Positions 1-12,200 of a stretch of 64,000 bases of DNA are shown here, piece by piece. This DNA is from Liolophura sinensis (taxonomy: Eukaryota > Mollusca > Polyplacophora > Chitonida > Chitonidae). The stretch spans positions 3,282,373 to 3,346,372 of the forward strand of contig NC_088306.1 of assembly GCF_032854445.1 (NCBI RefSeq), in the 5' to 3' direction. The notes under the pieces are model-generated. The model was not told the origin of the DNA and searched no databases. It saw nothing but the letters and a program-made list of their open reading frames with translations. Made by a program: the position numbers and the translations under genes. Numbering within the stretch: position 1 is the stretch's first letter; each line of letters opens with the position of its first letter.

Positions 1-115
1 GCATGGTTGTTTGATGGATTATTAGATTATTAGAGTTTTTGCTAGAAAGAGTATTTTGGTTGAACTTCCAGAGGTTGAAATGTCAGTTGAAGGTAAAAGA
101 TTTGAGGCGATCACG

Positions 116-206
116 TTGACACATTTTATCAGTTAAACTATCAGCAAGATCAAGAACTTTGACACATTGTATCAGTTAAACTATCTGCAAGATCAAGAAC
201 TTCGAC
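116..206. repeat. Two-copy tandem duplication, about 43 bp
   Basis: TATCAGTTAAACTATCTGCA and its near-identical partner occur twice in a row, each followed by AGATCAAGAACTT. No gene is associated. Confidence 0.6.
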
Positions 207-319
207 ATAAATCTTTGGCACAGGATAGAATTAAACAGAGATAAAACTTGATATTGATGGAGGTGGCAAAAACCAAACAACAGGTTGATCTCCCATCCCT
301 CATAAATACCCTTAAAGAT

Positions 320-475
320 GCTGCTCACTGTATTGTAGAGTTTAAAGGCAAAGGAAATACTAAAACGAAGTATGTCTCAGATGAAAGACCATTCAACACG
401 ATTTAATTTTTAGAATGTTTCCAAACGAGTTAAACGCATTCAGGACATTGGATTTTATGGTGGCCTGTTGGTTAT
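320..475. mobile_element. Half copy of palindromic family E
   Basis: TTTAAAGGCAAAGGAAATAC followed by TCAGATGAAAGACCATTCAA matches one arm of the family E elements at 21.8 and 33.6 kb. The opposite arm is missing. Confidence 0.45.
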
Positions 476-510
476 CAATAAGGTCACATTCATGTTTTGG
501 CTTATGATAG

Positions 511-735
511 CTTTCTCTCCGGCCGTACGTGGAAAGGTCTGGCAGCAACCTGTGAATGGTCGTGGGTCTCCCAAGGGCTCTGCCCGGTTTCCTCCCACCA
601 TAATGCTGGCCGCCGTCGTATAAGTGAAATATTCTTGAGTACGCCGTTTCTCTCCCACCATAATGCTGGCCACCGTTGTATAAGTGAAATATTCTTGAGT
701 ACGCCGTAACACACCAATGAAATAATTAAACAATA
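511..735 (+). mobile_element. SINE family 1 copy, 5'-truncated, tail duplicated
   Basis: Runs from CTCTCCGGCCGTACGTGG through GGTTTCCTCCCACCATAATG to the AAATAA-type tail. The 60-bp 3' segment (CCACCATAATGCTGGCC ... ATTCTTGAGTACGCCG) occurs twice in tandem, at 588-647 and 648-707. Confidence 0.85.
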
Positions 736-1009
736 AACAAGTTTTATTTTTGCTTGAAACAGTTTGTTTCACGGTTCATTCGGTGAATGCATTCTTAGGT
801 GTATATTTATACATTTCGAATGATGAAATTTGCAGTCTGTGTATTAAATGGCCACAAATGATGTGGCCAGGAAAGACCACCGTAGAATCCAGAGTTTCTA
901 CTGCCTTTTTCTATAGGCTGTGGAAGTTATATGACTAGATGTACTTTTCATGACAACGTTTAACGGTCGTTCGTCTGAGATATACTTAACGTTAGTGTTT
1001 GTTTGCCGT

Positions 1010-1300
1010 TAAGCAAAAAAAAAACATGAGTGCAAATTATTTTAGAATTGTCCTAATAATTACCTTTCACAAAATATCAGCTTTGTTTGTGCACACTTTA
1101 CCTTTCAAAATAGGCAATAAAGTTACTAAAATTAAAAAACGGGTATCACTACATATCATTATAAGTTTTTCGAAACTGTAGAATAGTTTTAACACTGTGA
1201 ATACTAAATGTACGAGCCTGATAATTCAGAAAACTGGATATAATTAACAAATATGGATTTGGGCCAAAAATATCAGATGTAACCTCTTTAAAACAGCTAT
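1010..1300 (+). repeat. Dispersed repeat family C, copy 1
   Basis: Shares ordered blocks with copies at 47.1-47.7 and 49.5-49.9 kb: TTACCTTTCA, CTAAAATTAAAAAA, CATTATAAGTTTTTCGAAAC, TTTTAACACTGT, TACGAGCCTG and a CCTCTTTAAA end. It has no coding capacity; the class is unknown. Confidence 0.45.
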
Positions 1301-1681
1301 CTTCGCTCACACCAGTTTAGACAGTTTAAAGTTTTCGATAAATTCTTTTCGCTAATTCTTTTATTCTTTACAAATGATTTTATTTTATATATGCTTGTAT
1401 ACAAACATATTTAGTTATTCATATCTGTATACACTAACACACGCTTATGTAATATTAAAGTGAGATACAGGCATTCTCAATGCTATTCAATTTAATTTGA
1501 CACAAGAAGCAGATGTAATCCACTGATGATTGATGTATTAGGAACATTGCATTAATATGCAGACGGTAGTGTTTATTGGTGGGGGGACCCAGAATAAATC
1601 CTGCCCCGCCCTTTATGAGATAAGTAACACAAACCTCTTGATATAAAGCCATTTTCATGAATAAAATACCTTTTATCTTAA

Positions 1682-1862
1682 CAATAATAATAATAATGTT
1701 TCATCATCATAGTTATCATCATTATCATTAGTATTATTGTTCTTTTTCTTGTTGCCATTGCTATTATCATCATCATTATCACCATCATCATCATCATCAT
1801 CATTACTGTCATCGCCGTCGTCGTCGTCACCATCATCACCATCATAATCATCATTAAACTTA
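1682..1862. repeat. TCA/CAT trinucleotide microsatellite
   Basis: A long imperfect run of TCATCATCA-type triplets with TCG and TTA variants. It creates a spurious Asp-rich minus-strand frame (1673-1894) which is not a gene. Confidence 0.85.
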
Positions 1863-3212
1863 GTCACCCAGTATAAGGCCGGTACATTTACCATATGTTT
1901 CTACGCAAGGTTACACATATGCCGTGAGAAGCATACTATACATACATGCCACATAATGCTTTATATATCCCCTCTATGTCCTTGGTACAAAGTTGTGAAG
2001 TGGCAAATCCAAATATGAGCGTAGATCTGTTTACATTCCGTGCAATCATAAAAGACCTTGGACTCGTACCCACAGATCTGCATATAGTGAAACCATAATG
2101 CTACAAGATGAACGTAAATAAAGCGATTCTTCAACACCTTTTATTATTTTCCATCAGTTTGATAAAAACACAAAGCATGTAAGAAAGTAAAGAAGTCTAC
2201 ATAGTATATAAACGTATTTATAGCAGCATTGTATAAGCTACGTGCACATTGGCTCGTAAAGTGTGATTAAAGTTTGCTGTGTTGGATTTCTCTCCTATTT
2301 AAATATTTACATTAGTATTGTAATGTTTACTCACATGTATACACTGTCCCCAATAGGCTAGGTTTTATAGGTCAGATAAAGCCTTTTATAGCATATATCC
2401 CTAGATTGTTCATTTCACTAACACATTCGCATTTGTAAATTATTTTTCTATCGCGCCAACAAGGACGCAGTCTCAACAGGACAGTTTCGAGACAGCTTTT
2501 GTAGGCATTAATTTACCGATCTCTTGGTTTACCGTGTTCTAGAGGCACAAATTACACCTCTAACCTTTAGAATCTTTTTAGTTCATATAAGTTCAGCTTC
2601 TCAATTTTCCCCATCGTTTGTCTACTCTAAATAAGGTTTGGCGATTTTTTTTCAGACGTCCTGAGGTTACAGTAACTCTGACAGCTCACATGATACAGCA
2701 GGACATTTTTTAATTTTAACGATAAAAGAGTTCGCACTCGAAACGCCCGTTTTACAATATAAGCAGAGGAGAGGCCTTCTTTTTTTAAACACTTCAGAGC
2801 AATGTCGGTTTGTTTCTATGACTACATAATCTTGGATATGTCAATAAATCTCATTTATATAATTGTCGAGATATTGTTCGATAAATACTGTTGACGATGC
2901 GTAATGCCTTAAATAATCATTTACTATCATTCTTTTTTTTAGATTCTCCCCTTATATGGCTTAAATACATTCGAGGTGGAATAAATTCCTAAACATACAT
3001 TTATCGTTTTTTCAAACTGTTGCCACAATATGGGCGCGAACCCCTGCGGATGTGGCTTAAACCCTAATCATTTAGTTATTCATAAATTTGTGTAGCTGTT
3101 ACCACGATATATTCAGTTAAAATACTTTCGATCCCATTAATTCTGTTATAATTGTCGCTGCAAAAATTGCGGGAATACTGATGGCAGACTTATCACCAAT
3201 TTTTGAGGCTAT

Positions 3213-3713
3213 TTAAAGGAGAAGAAAAGTTTAAAAAATCACTATATAGGCTGAAAAGAGCACATTTTTCTATCTGGTGGTGCCTAATTTTGCGATTTTT
3301 TCTCGCCATACACGTAAAGCCTGAAAACGGCAAAGCTGGCATAAATCGCTGCGTCCATGGCGTCCTCCATCTTTAACACCTTGTAATTTATGCTAGGGGT
3401 GTGTTGCCTGAGGGTCGCTAAAACTGCCGGCTTGTTCGTGTAAATTCGGTACCTACGTCCAACATTCCGGTTTCCCGATCGTCAAGCGAAAAACGAACTG
3501 TACTGTTCTCTACCTTCTGGGAAGAAGAGTTCTACCGGAAATGTACGACCTGTACTTCGGTGGAGTCGCCCACAGAGAATTTTGACGTTGACTTTATTTA
3601 TGATTTATCAACTTGAGGTACATATTAGAATTTTTGTATGGCATGCCCCTGCGAGGAAATGCATACCCTTTTCAGTGGTATTTGATTGATATTTAAATTT
3701 TCTTCTCCTTTAA
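3213..3713. mobile_element. TTAA-flanked terminal-inverted-repeat element (MITE-like, about 500 bp)
   Basis: The left end TTAAAGGAGAAGAAAAGTTT (from 3213) and the right end AATTTTCTTCTCCTTTAA (to 3713) are inverted repeats of about 16-22 bp. Both ends are bounded by TTAA, the target of piggyBac-type transposases. No transposase frame lies inside, so it would be non-autonomous. Superfamily is inferred from TTAA only. Confidence 0.6.
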
Positions 3714-6700
3714 GAGATTTGCTCATTTCCATGATTATAACATTGTTACAAACCTGTGAAAATGAACTCTTGGCTGAGGAGGTATCAATGTCCGTGTCAC
3801 GTCACGTCCTTTGGTATATATGATGCTGTGTTTTTTTCACACGCATGTGTTGGTTTCAAATAGTCAAGGAAAGTATTCTGAAACCAAATTTACTTTAAAC
3901 TTACAAAATGTATGGGTCAGGATACCCAGTATCCACATTAAAGCTTTACTGAGAGGACGAATATAACCTCACCACTTATATCATTCGTAGGACAATGATT
4001 TGGAATAAGCAATAATCACACAGCATAATAATATGGAAAACGTGAAATGTGAAATACATTTACAGTATGATCGTTAACATGAGAAAATGCAACTGCATTG
4101 CTACCAAGTCCTATGCCATGTAAAATTCGGTAAAAAAAATTTGGTAACCAGAAGTACCTTAATTCTTCTAAGTCTTGGACTTCCTGTCTGCTCCGATTAG
4201 CCAATCATGCGTATAACAGTTTCTCTTTTCTCACATGGTTAGTCCATCTCATGAACAATATATACATGCCTTTACTTTTCCAAAACAAAAGTAGACCTAT
4301 ACAGAAATGCAATGTTTTGCTTTCAGTACTACTATGTGGCCGGAAACGGTTCTGACTTGGATGGAAAGATTAATCCGAGTGAGAGGTAATTGTTTTTATC
4401 CAGGTAAAAACGTTTCTACTCAGATGAAAACCAATTAAAATTCACAAAACTTAGAAAAACACTAAAGTAGCGTTATTCAGTCACGTAGTGACTATCAGTC
4501 AGCTATTTCCGCGCGGGAGCTTGACTATTTTCCTGATCTCTGTGGGTCATTGCTTATCACATGTCCAGAGCAGTTGATTGTAAGCCTATTTCTCGACATT
4601 GTATACCGAGGCCTGGACATCATGTATATTATACTACTTCCATGGCCACTTAAAAGATTTGTGTCAGAAATTGTTTTACTCTCATTTGAGGATTTGATGG
4701 GCACCGGTTTTGTGTACTGTAACTAAACCCTTTTGAAGATCTAATGGATGTAGAGTTTATGTTCAAAGGCAGCACGTGACCAGAGTGTGTTGAAAACATG
4801 TGTGACGTCATCATTGTGGGGAGCGAGCATAAGGTGTACATTTTGAATATAAAGCATAACCTGCCTATGGAATACTTTGATACTTGACACTGCTCTTTCC
4901 TCGTCAGCAATGCACCCAGTTAATATGAATTCAATCTGATAAAGTGTTACGGAGAAAATGGAAGGACAGACATGCAGACGGACAGGCCGACAGATAATAG
5001 TCAGATGCCTACACTTGCTCAGACAATGCGCAAAAATAAAGAAATTGTCCTGCCAAACAGCTTAGGTGCTACATGTATATGTATACCGCTATTCCAAATC
5101 GACCAAGAACATACTAGTAGTTTGGTAACCAATTACACTGCTTAAAAGACAAAACCATAGTATAAGATAAACAGGCATAGAATCCAAGAGTTTAGATGTA
5201 CCCGGACAACTCACCTTTACATTCGGGTCATCACTACACGTACATAGGCCTATTATCGGTATTGTAATAGGATTATAAGTCATGCTCATGCATATAGCAA
5301 TAGGCATGTTAATAGGTAGCCCAGGTAGAATATAATAGACACTAAAGGAAAACATTGTGCTGACCATTCAAATGCTAGATTGTGAGATTCAAATCTGAAA
5401 CAATTGAGCAAATGACATACAACTTCTTACATGAACATTTTATATGAGGAGCCAGGCAAGATGGTTATGTACACTGTAAATGTAATGTGTTAACACCTGC
5501 GAATAGGACCCATCCCGTTTTATTCATTTATTTAGTTATTTATTTTATTTTTAGTTTTGTTTTCTTTGTTTGTTTATTCGTTTATTTTATTTATTTGATT
5601 GGTGTTGTACGCCGTTCTCGAGAATATTTCACCTATACGTCGGATCATCCCTAGGACACTTCATCAACGCATAAACTATAGATGCCAACCACAGATAACT
5701 GGTGCTCGACTTCAAACCACAAGGTAAACGATGGACACCTGATAGACAGGAAGTTAGATCGATAGGACAGCCAGAGATTACTGTTTGAAGAAACCGAGTT
5801 ATAATGTTTTGTCCGTAATCTTTCTGACGATTAGAATCAATTAAGAACGGATTATCAAATTATAATTTCAAATACTTGACTAACTACGGTAAATGACCAC
5901 AGCTTTCGCCTTAAAGGTGAAGTTTTAGAGGCAAATAAACCCCATAAGATGATACTTAAGACGATACTTTACTGCTGAAACTTACATGTGTTTCCATAGT
6001 TTCCATAGAAACCTTCCAAACAATCTGAAAACAGGTTTCTAAAAACTACAGAATTGTCAGAATTAGTCAAATTGTCATGAGCGACATTTTCCTGGGTTTA
6101 GCAGGAGAGTAAATATATGTTGTTTGTTTAGGTAGGGATCGTTTGTGGCAATTACGGAGCTCCGACCACAATTACGGCTACAGAGATAGAGAGCTTAAGT
6201 GACTGACGGACGACTTCCAAACCCAGTTAGAGATGAAAATAAAATCTAAGATCATTCCAAACAGGTTAACAACTAGACCTTACAATCATTTAACTAAAAT
6301 TACAAAACAAAATTCTGAGTTTTCCTGGTATTCGTTATAAACATTTCTATTTCATAGAATACTTTCCTCCCGTTCCGATTGTGTACTCATGATGCATATC
6401 ACGGTGGATTTTTATTTCTCAGTATGCAGATTAGGGTGTCGGCAACATGTAAAAGTACAATAAAGCTACACAGCTTTCCTCAAGGAGCGTAATAATATCA
6501 GTTTTCCTAAGGCTTCAGCGGTTAGTCCTGAAATTAAGTGGCCTGCAGTGGTGACGTCAGTATTAAGCTGACCTCGCGTTCCCAGTAAGTTCATTGATGA
6601 CGTCATATAAAAAGTTCCCCACCACTGACTGCAGATAAACATAAGAATAAAAGACTGGGATATTAAAAGATTTAAAATATGCCTAAAATTGACTTTTGGC

Positions 6701-7159
6701 ATAATTGATTTCCTTGCCCTTAAAACTTTGAATCATAATCTTCATTCTCAGAGTTCATTATCTCGTATCGTTTAAACTAGGGTACTATTATCCTCTGGCA
6801 TAATGTATACCAGTTCATCGCTAGTTATACTTATTACATGTACCTGGGTCTATATCCCAATACGGAGAGCCTGCTTGAGTATGTAATATAACGTGCGTCT
6901 GTGACCGCGGTTATGCAATAACACGCTCAGCCATTTAATAATGACACAGTGCAAGCGCAAATCAATAGACCTAGTATAGGCACTCGTGCATAAGTCTATA
7001 GAATATGCACTCCTGGCCAAAATTTATTTTGGTTCACCTGCTGTGCCAGACCTTACAGATTTAACCACCAGCACCCCGTCCCCATAACCTCGGGTTCAGC
7101 TGCTGAGCACGTATGGTATGTTAATATGTAACTCTCGATAGGCTACAAAATACCCCGCA
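3714..7159. other. Gene-free stretch
   Basis: No supported gene. A T-rich run with TTTATT units at 5515-5600 leads into a minus-strand SINE 3' end (TTTGATTGGTG ... AGAATATTTCACCTATACG, 5575-5648). The remaining frames are short and unconvincing. Confidence 0.5.
5575..5648 (-). mobile_element. SINE family 1, 3'-end fragment
   Basis: TTTATTTGATTGGTGTTGTA followed by GAGAATATTTCACCTATACG is the reverse complement of the SINE 3' end. The rest is absent. Confidence 0.7.
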
Positions 7160-7408
7160 TGTAAGGAGATTTGTAGTACACCGCATGTTAACGTGGATGG
7201 TTGTTGTGTCGTTGTTATTGCTATTACATAGGTAGACGTAAGCTTATACGGTAAACTGGAGTATACTGCATATTAATCACGCGGATAGGTGTTGTGTCGT
7301 TGTTATTGCCATACATAGGTAGACGTCAGCATATAAGGTAAACTGGAGTATACTGCGTATTAATCACGTGGATAGGTGTTGTGTCGTTGTTATTGTTATA
7401 TGGGTAGA
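7160..7408. repeat. Three tandem copies of an approximately 85-bp unit
   Basis: GGTGTTGTGTCGTTGTTATT (or its variant), GGTAGACGT, GGTAAACTGGAGTATACTGC and TTAATCACG recur in order three times. The copies differ at scattered sites. Confidence 0.75.
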
Positions 7409-7501
7409 GCCTGGCTGAGTTAAAACTTAATCTGTACATAACATAACATTTGATTTTAACATACACGTTAGCAACAACCCGCGCGAATAATCTTGGCAGA
7501 G

Positions 7502-7818
7502 GCCCCCGTGGTCGGGGTGCTTAGCACGCCAGCGAGGAGCAATGACTCAGGAGCCTGTCACCAATACGGTCGCTAGGAGTTCAAGTCCAACTCATGCTGG
7601 CTTCTCCTCCGGCCGTACATTGGAAGATCTGTCAACAACCCCGAGGCATGTAAACATTTCTGTCAGTGTCTTGCTGTTTATATCGTGGGTTTCCCCAAAC
7701 ACTGCCCGGTTTCCTCCCACTATAAAACAGGCCGCCTGCGTATAAGTGAAATATTCTTGAGTACTGTGTAAAACACCAAATAAATAAGTACACCAAATAA
7801 ATAAATCAAATAAATAAT
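7502..7818 (+). mobile_element. SINE family 1, nearly full length
   Basis: The tRNA-like head (GCCCCCGTGGTCGG, GGAGTTCAAGTCC B box) is followed by the GGCCGTACAT body and the GTATAAGTGAAATATTCTTG end, then repeated AAATAAATA. About 45 bp of unrelated sequence interrupts the body near 7650-7690. Confidence 0.8.
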
Positions 7819-7939
7819 GATTGTGTTCGTGCATGTATCAAACTTAGGCAGATTTTACAGATTTTGGTCGTGTGGCTGTTTTGTTTTGTCTGTTTCTTTG
7901 TTTGTCTTTTGTTTTTCTCATACAGACGTTAAAAGACCA

Positions 7940-8017
7940 TCGTCGTTTAAGTAAAACATTCTTGAACACGTTGTAAAACATCATATCAAATAAATAGATG
8001 AAGAAATAAAGAAATAA
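7940..8017 (+). mobile_element. SINE family 1, degraded 3' fragment
   Basis: CGTCGTTTAAGTAAAACATTCTTG and TCAAATAAATAG resemble the SINE end but with many differences. Confidence 0.5.
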
Positions 8018-8157
8018 ACCGAATTTATTAGTGCTGCCTCACCGAAATACCACGTAGAAATGATCATACGTGACACCTTACCCGGGCACATTATTCTGAC
8101 TACACTAATATGTAGTTGACCAAACAATACTTTCCTTCTTCACATGGCTCTACAACG

Positions 8158-8250
8158 ATTCCTTCCGCCATAATGTTGGCCGCCGTCGTATAGGTGAAAT
8201 ATGTATGAGTAGGGCGTAAAACACCAATCAAATAAATAAACAAAAAACTT
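8158..8250 (+). mobile_element. SINE family 1, 3' fragment
   Basis: CCGCCATAATGTTGGCCGCC, GTATAGGTGAAATATG and AACACCAATCAAATAAATAA form the SINE 3' third. Confidence 0.8.
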
Positions 8251-9214
8251 GTTCACATGTACTTGCCTCTTGCATTATATACATATACAAACACGTGGCT
8301 TGGAAGTTCTGTTTTATATTTGGACTTATCACGAAGGTATCTCTTAACAACGGGGCAGCACTGACACCCGTCATATTGTTCGTTGCTTTCTAAATCTTCT
8401 TTCATTGGAAGTAAAAAATAAAGCCGAATGACTACCCATCATCTTCCAACTCGCACAACAGTTACAGTAAAACTTGGTAAGTGTTCGTGATACGTTGAAT
8501 ATTAAATATGCCGTAGAGAACAGCGCAGACTGCACATACTGATATGGCATAATGCCGGCGGAATATTGAGGACATCTATATTTTTGAGTTGATGTCAGTG
8601 TAAAATATTCAAGAAAAATCAATGCTCTCGTGTAACGTACAGGCACTAGAGACTATTGTGTGCTCGACAGTTATCCCCCTTCGGATAACCCTCTCTAGGG
8701 AAAGTGTTACATTATACGTGGTCTGTTCAATCACAGTTGACTTACGGTACAATTGTGGTTGTTAAGCACATGAGGAGTTAATTACAAGAAAAAACATGAA
8801 CCATGGAACCTCGTGGTTAACGCCATTTATTACGGAAGCACATTTGTTCGCTGTTTACTTCAGTTGATGATAGCAGTCACGTTATTTTGTTGTTGTTGTA
8901 TCGTCACGTGGGTTGACAAAAAACATCCATAAAACTCTTTCTGATCATATTATTTCTAAGAAGACTTGGATTAAGGATTCAGTGTACTATTTTTGTAGAC
9001 TCATCCGGGAGAGTTGTCTGAAAGAGAGAGAGAAAAAAAAGTAACATGTTCCCACTTCGAACTCAAAATATATTGTGCTGGATGTGAGAATGTTCCCTAC
9101 CATGTGTTATGTCCAAGATGTAGTTAGTGTGAATTCATCATTTAGGTATATATTGTTGTCATAATGATTTTAATCCCGTCCCCACGTGGCTGATTAAATC
9201 TTGCCCACAGTTCT

Positions 9215-9229
9215 ATGAAAATGACATGA
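9215..9229 (+). promoter_or_regulatory. Short upstream ORF before transporter 1
   Basis: Reading ATG AAA ATG ACA TGA, this four-codon ORF lies 35 bases upstream of the chosen start and overlaps the alternative in-frame ATG at 9226. If it is in the mRNA leader it could lower translation of the main frame. A CAG at 9208-9210 just before it could be a splice acceptor for the first coding exon, but the pyrimidine tract is weak. Functional meaning is inference only. Confidence 0.3.
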
Positions 9230-9264
9230 CTTGGAGGAGAGACCGTTTATCTGAAAGCACAACC

Positions 9265-12200
9265 ATGGCGAGGGCAAGAGATGGTCCACCCATTGATGGG
9301 GGGTGGGGATGGATAGTTGTTATAGGTAAGTACATGTATTGCATTTCTTGAACCAGGCCTGAAGCACGCTTTCTGCCTCTGGGAATTAGAAAGGTGTGTT
9401 AGCTACATGTGGATGTTCATGGGTTTCCCTCATGTTCAGCCCGGTTTCCTGGTTTTAATAATATGTATTTTTTAGATACATACTTCTGTGAGGAAGTCTT
9501 AAACCATGAACATTATGAAACTCCAGACAGGGTATTACTGATAATGATTCCAGTAATTTTAACATTCACAATCTTTATTTACATGTAAAAGCTCAAATGT
9601 GTGGAACTTTACAGTTGGTTAAACCCTTAATGAACATTAATGAGTATTTCTCCCCCTCATACTGACAGCCTCAGGCCTTTCGGGATTCTGTATGGTAGGA
9701 ATAGCAAAGTCCTTTGGCATTATAGCTGATGAACTCAAGGTGTACTTCGGTGTCCCTCAGTATATGGTTGCCATGGTATTCGCAGTGTCAGCAATTCTTT
9801 ACACCTTCGCAGGTAATGTTGGCCTTGTAAATAAATTATAGCATTTGGAAAAATTTTGAAAAATATCGCTAACCCATAGAAATAACATAACAGACAATCT
9901 AAGTGTTATTTGTTATTGTCTTATTTATAACAATAAATACAAAAAAGTTAACATTAATGTAAAGTCACCAGTCAATTTTTAAATTTTATCCCTTTTGCAT
10001 AAATCCAGAACATTTATTTCTGTTTTTAAATCACATGAATATTCCAACTTTTCCAGAGCCACTGACAATGGAGATAAAGTGTAATACCCATTCTCCTTGT
10101 GTCTATTTCAGCACCAATCTCTATGATACTGGGTGAGCGTTTTACACAGCGCAAGACTGTGATGTTTGCAGGAGTGATAGGCTGCCTGGGAATGGCGCTC
10201 AGCAGCCTCTGTGTTGACATCATCTACGTTATCTGCACTTTTGGAATATGTTTTGGTGAGTGATAACACTTGTGTTGTGCTTGCTGATCTGATTACATCT
10301 AGAATGTAATTGTAATTGTAAATTACCATGAGGGGCTTTGACCACTTGTCCCCGCTACATGTGCATTTATCAGTCTTGGCTGCACCACTGCTCACTTACT
10401 CACTTCACTCACTGCTCAAAGGGTTTTCCGTCACTCCCTCAGCATAATTTGTTTGGACTAACTAAACATGAATGCAGGTAATGTTTCAATTAAATATTAG
10501 CAGTTTTCATGAGTTTTCCCATCTCCTGCCAGATTTTAATCTCCATGGACCTCTTTTCAGCATGATGAGAGTTTGTTAACGTGCCAGTGTTAGACCGTAT
10601 TGGGCGACACTGTAATATTAGTTATATGACGACCTTTCAAGAGTAAATATATCGGCACCGATAGCACAGTTGGTAGAGTGACCACTTCGGGAGCAGTAGA
10701 TCCAGGGTCATTCCTGGGTCGCGTCACACCTAAGGCCTTGAAAGAGGTACTTGTAACTTCCTTGCATCACGTTCAGGATGAAGGGGATAGTGCAACGACT
10801 GGTTGACTCATATCAGTATAATGGGACGGCTTACTTGTCTTCGGTAAGGCGTCTCAGTGAAGCAGCACTAGATAAAAGAGCGGTGGAAATCCATCCTGCA
10901 ACAAGGAGACGCATTACATGCACACTAAGGATTCCTTTGTCATCATATGACTGAAAAATTGTTGAGTAGGATGTTAAACCCCAAGCACTCACTCACTCAT
11001 CATGTGCCTGAAAAATTGTGAAGTATGATGTTAAGCCTCCCAACACTCACTCACTCCAGGGGTAAACAGGTAGGTATATGACTGAGGTCGAAATATTGGC
11101 TTCGCCAATTAATATTTTTCTTTTAGCTTTGCCTGGGAAAAATATTAACCGACAAAGCCAAGTATACCCTCGTAAGGTCATCATATAACAAATTTATCAC
11201 TAAAATGAGCATTCTTGAGATGTAAAACTGAGGAAAACTGGCGCTAACAATGCAAGGCCGACTGCTTACCCGGAGTTGTCTCCCTTTGCAATTTTTTTGT
11301 TTTTTTTTTTGGTGGGCAATAAAATAAAATCTCTAAATCTTTACAGTCCGTGTCGGTATTGAAGTTCAGAGCTTTCCGACGTCGAAAGAAGGTTGTAATC
11401 GATGTCATTTTCTGTTAATATTATTGTTCACTGATGGTATTGTACAGTTATTAAACGTTGGAGCTGTCATATGTTTCTGTCAGTGACGAGGGCTACGTCA
11501 TCAGAGTCATTAATCACTGATTTAGGTCAGTCATGGGCCAGGATTAGTTCTAATCAAATGAAACATGCCTAGAAAATGGAACGACAGAATTCTGTGATTG
11601 ATAGGATTTTGGCGATTTTGATTTCGGAAGAGAAGATGTTCATTTAGATAGCAGTGTAGATGGTATAGTTCTCACTGGAGGGAAATTTCAAGACCCAACA
11701 TCAGTCTTTGTCCATGACAAATTTCTGTTGTTCACGACCAACAGAGTGATGTTGTGATCAGCAAGTAGGGATGAAACTGATTGCTTTGTGTTGTGATACA
11801 GGGGCTTCAAAACGGTGATTTAGCTACATGTAGGAATGACGAAGACATTCAAAGGATAAAGGGTCAGTCACATCCTGATTTCAGGCTTCAAACCAAGGCA
11901 AAAGTGTCCTAGGACACGGGAGGGAAAGATTTCTTCAAAAGATTTCAGCTTTTCATCACAGTAGGAACAAAGATTATCGCAGCATGTTCATTAGATTGTT
12001 TTCGTATTTCCACTATGACACTTACCCATTTGGCCACATGCTTTTTATGCGTGCGAAACAAGAACAAACAAATTTTTTTTCCAGACATCTGTCATGATCA
12101 AAGCAGGCGTAAAATGATTTTTGTTCAAGCAAAGTTGTCTCCCTTTTTGTTTACATTGTCCATCTGGGCGTCACGCCTTGACTGTGGGAATCTTTCCACG

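Larger units (their letters stand above)
736..3212. other. Gene-free stretch
   Basis: Apart from the repeat and microsatellite listed separately I see no exon-like sequence, RNA gene or other element here. Short frames are AT-rich and lack splice context. Confidence 0.5.

Noticed and set aside
1673-1894. Asp/Asn-rich minus-strand frame
   Set aside because: A TCA trinucleotide microsatellite explains it fully.
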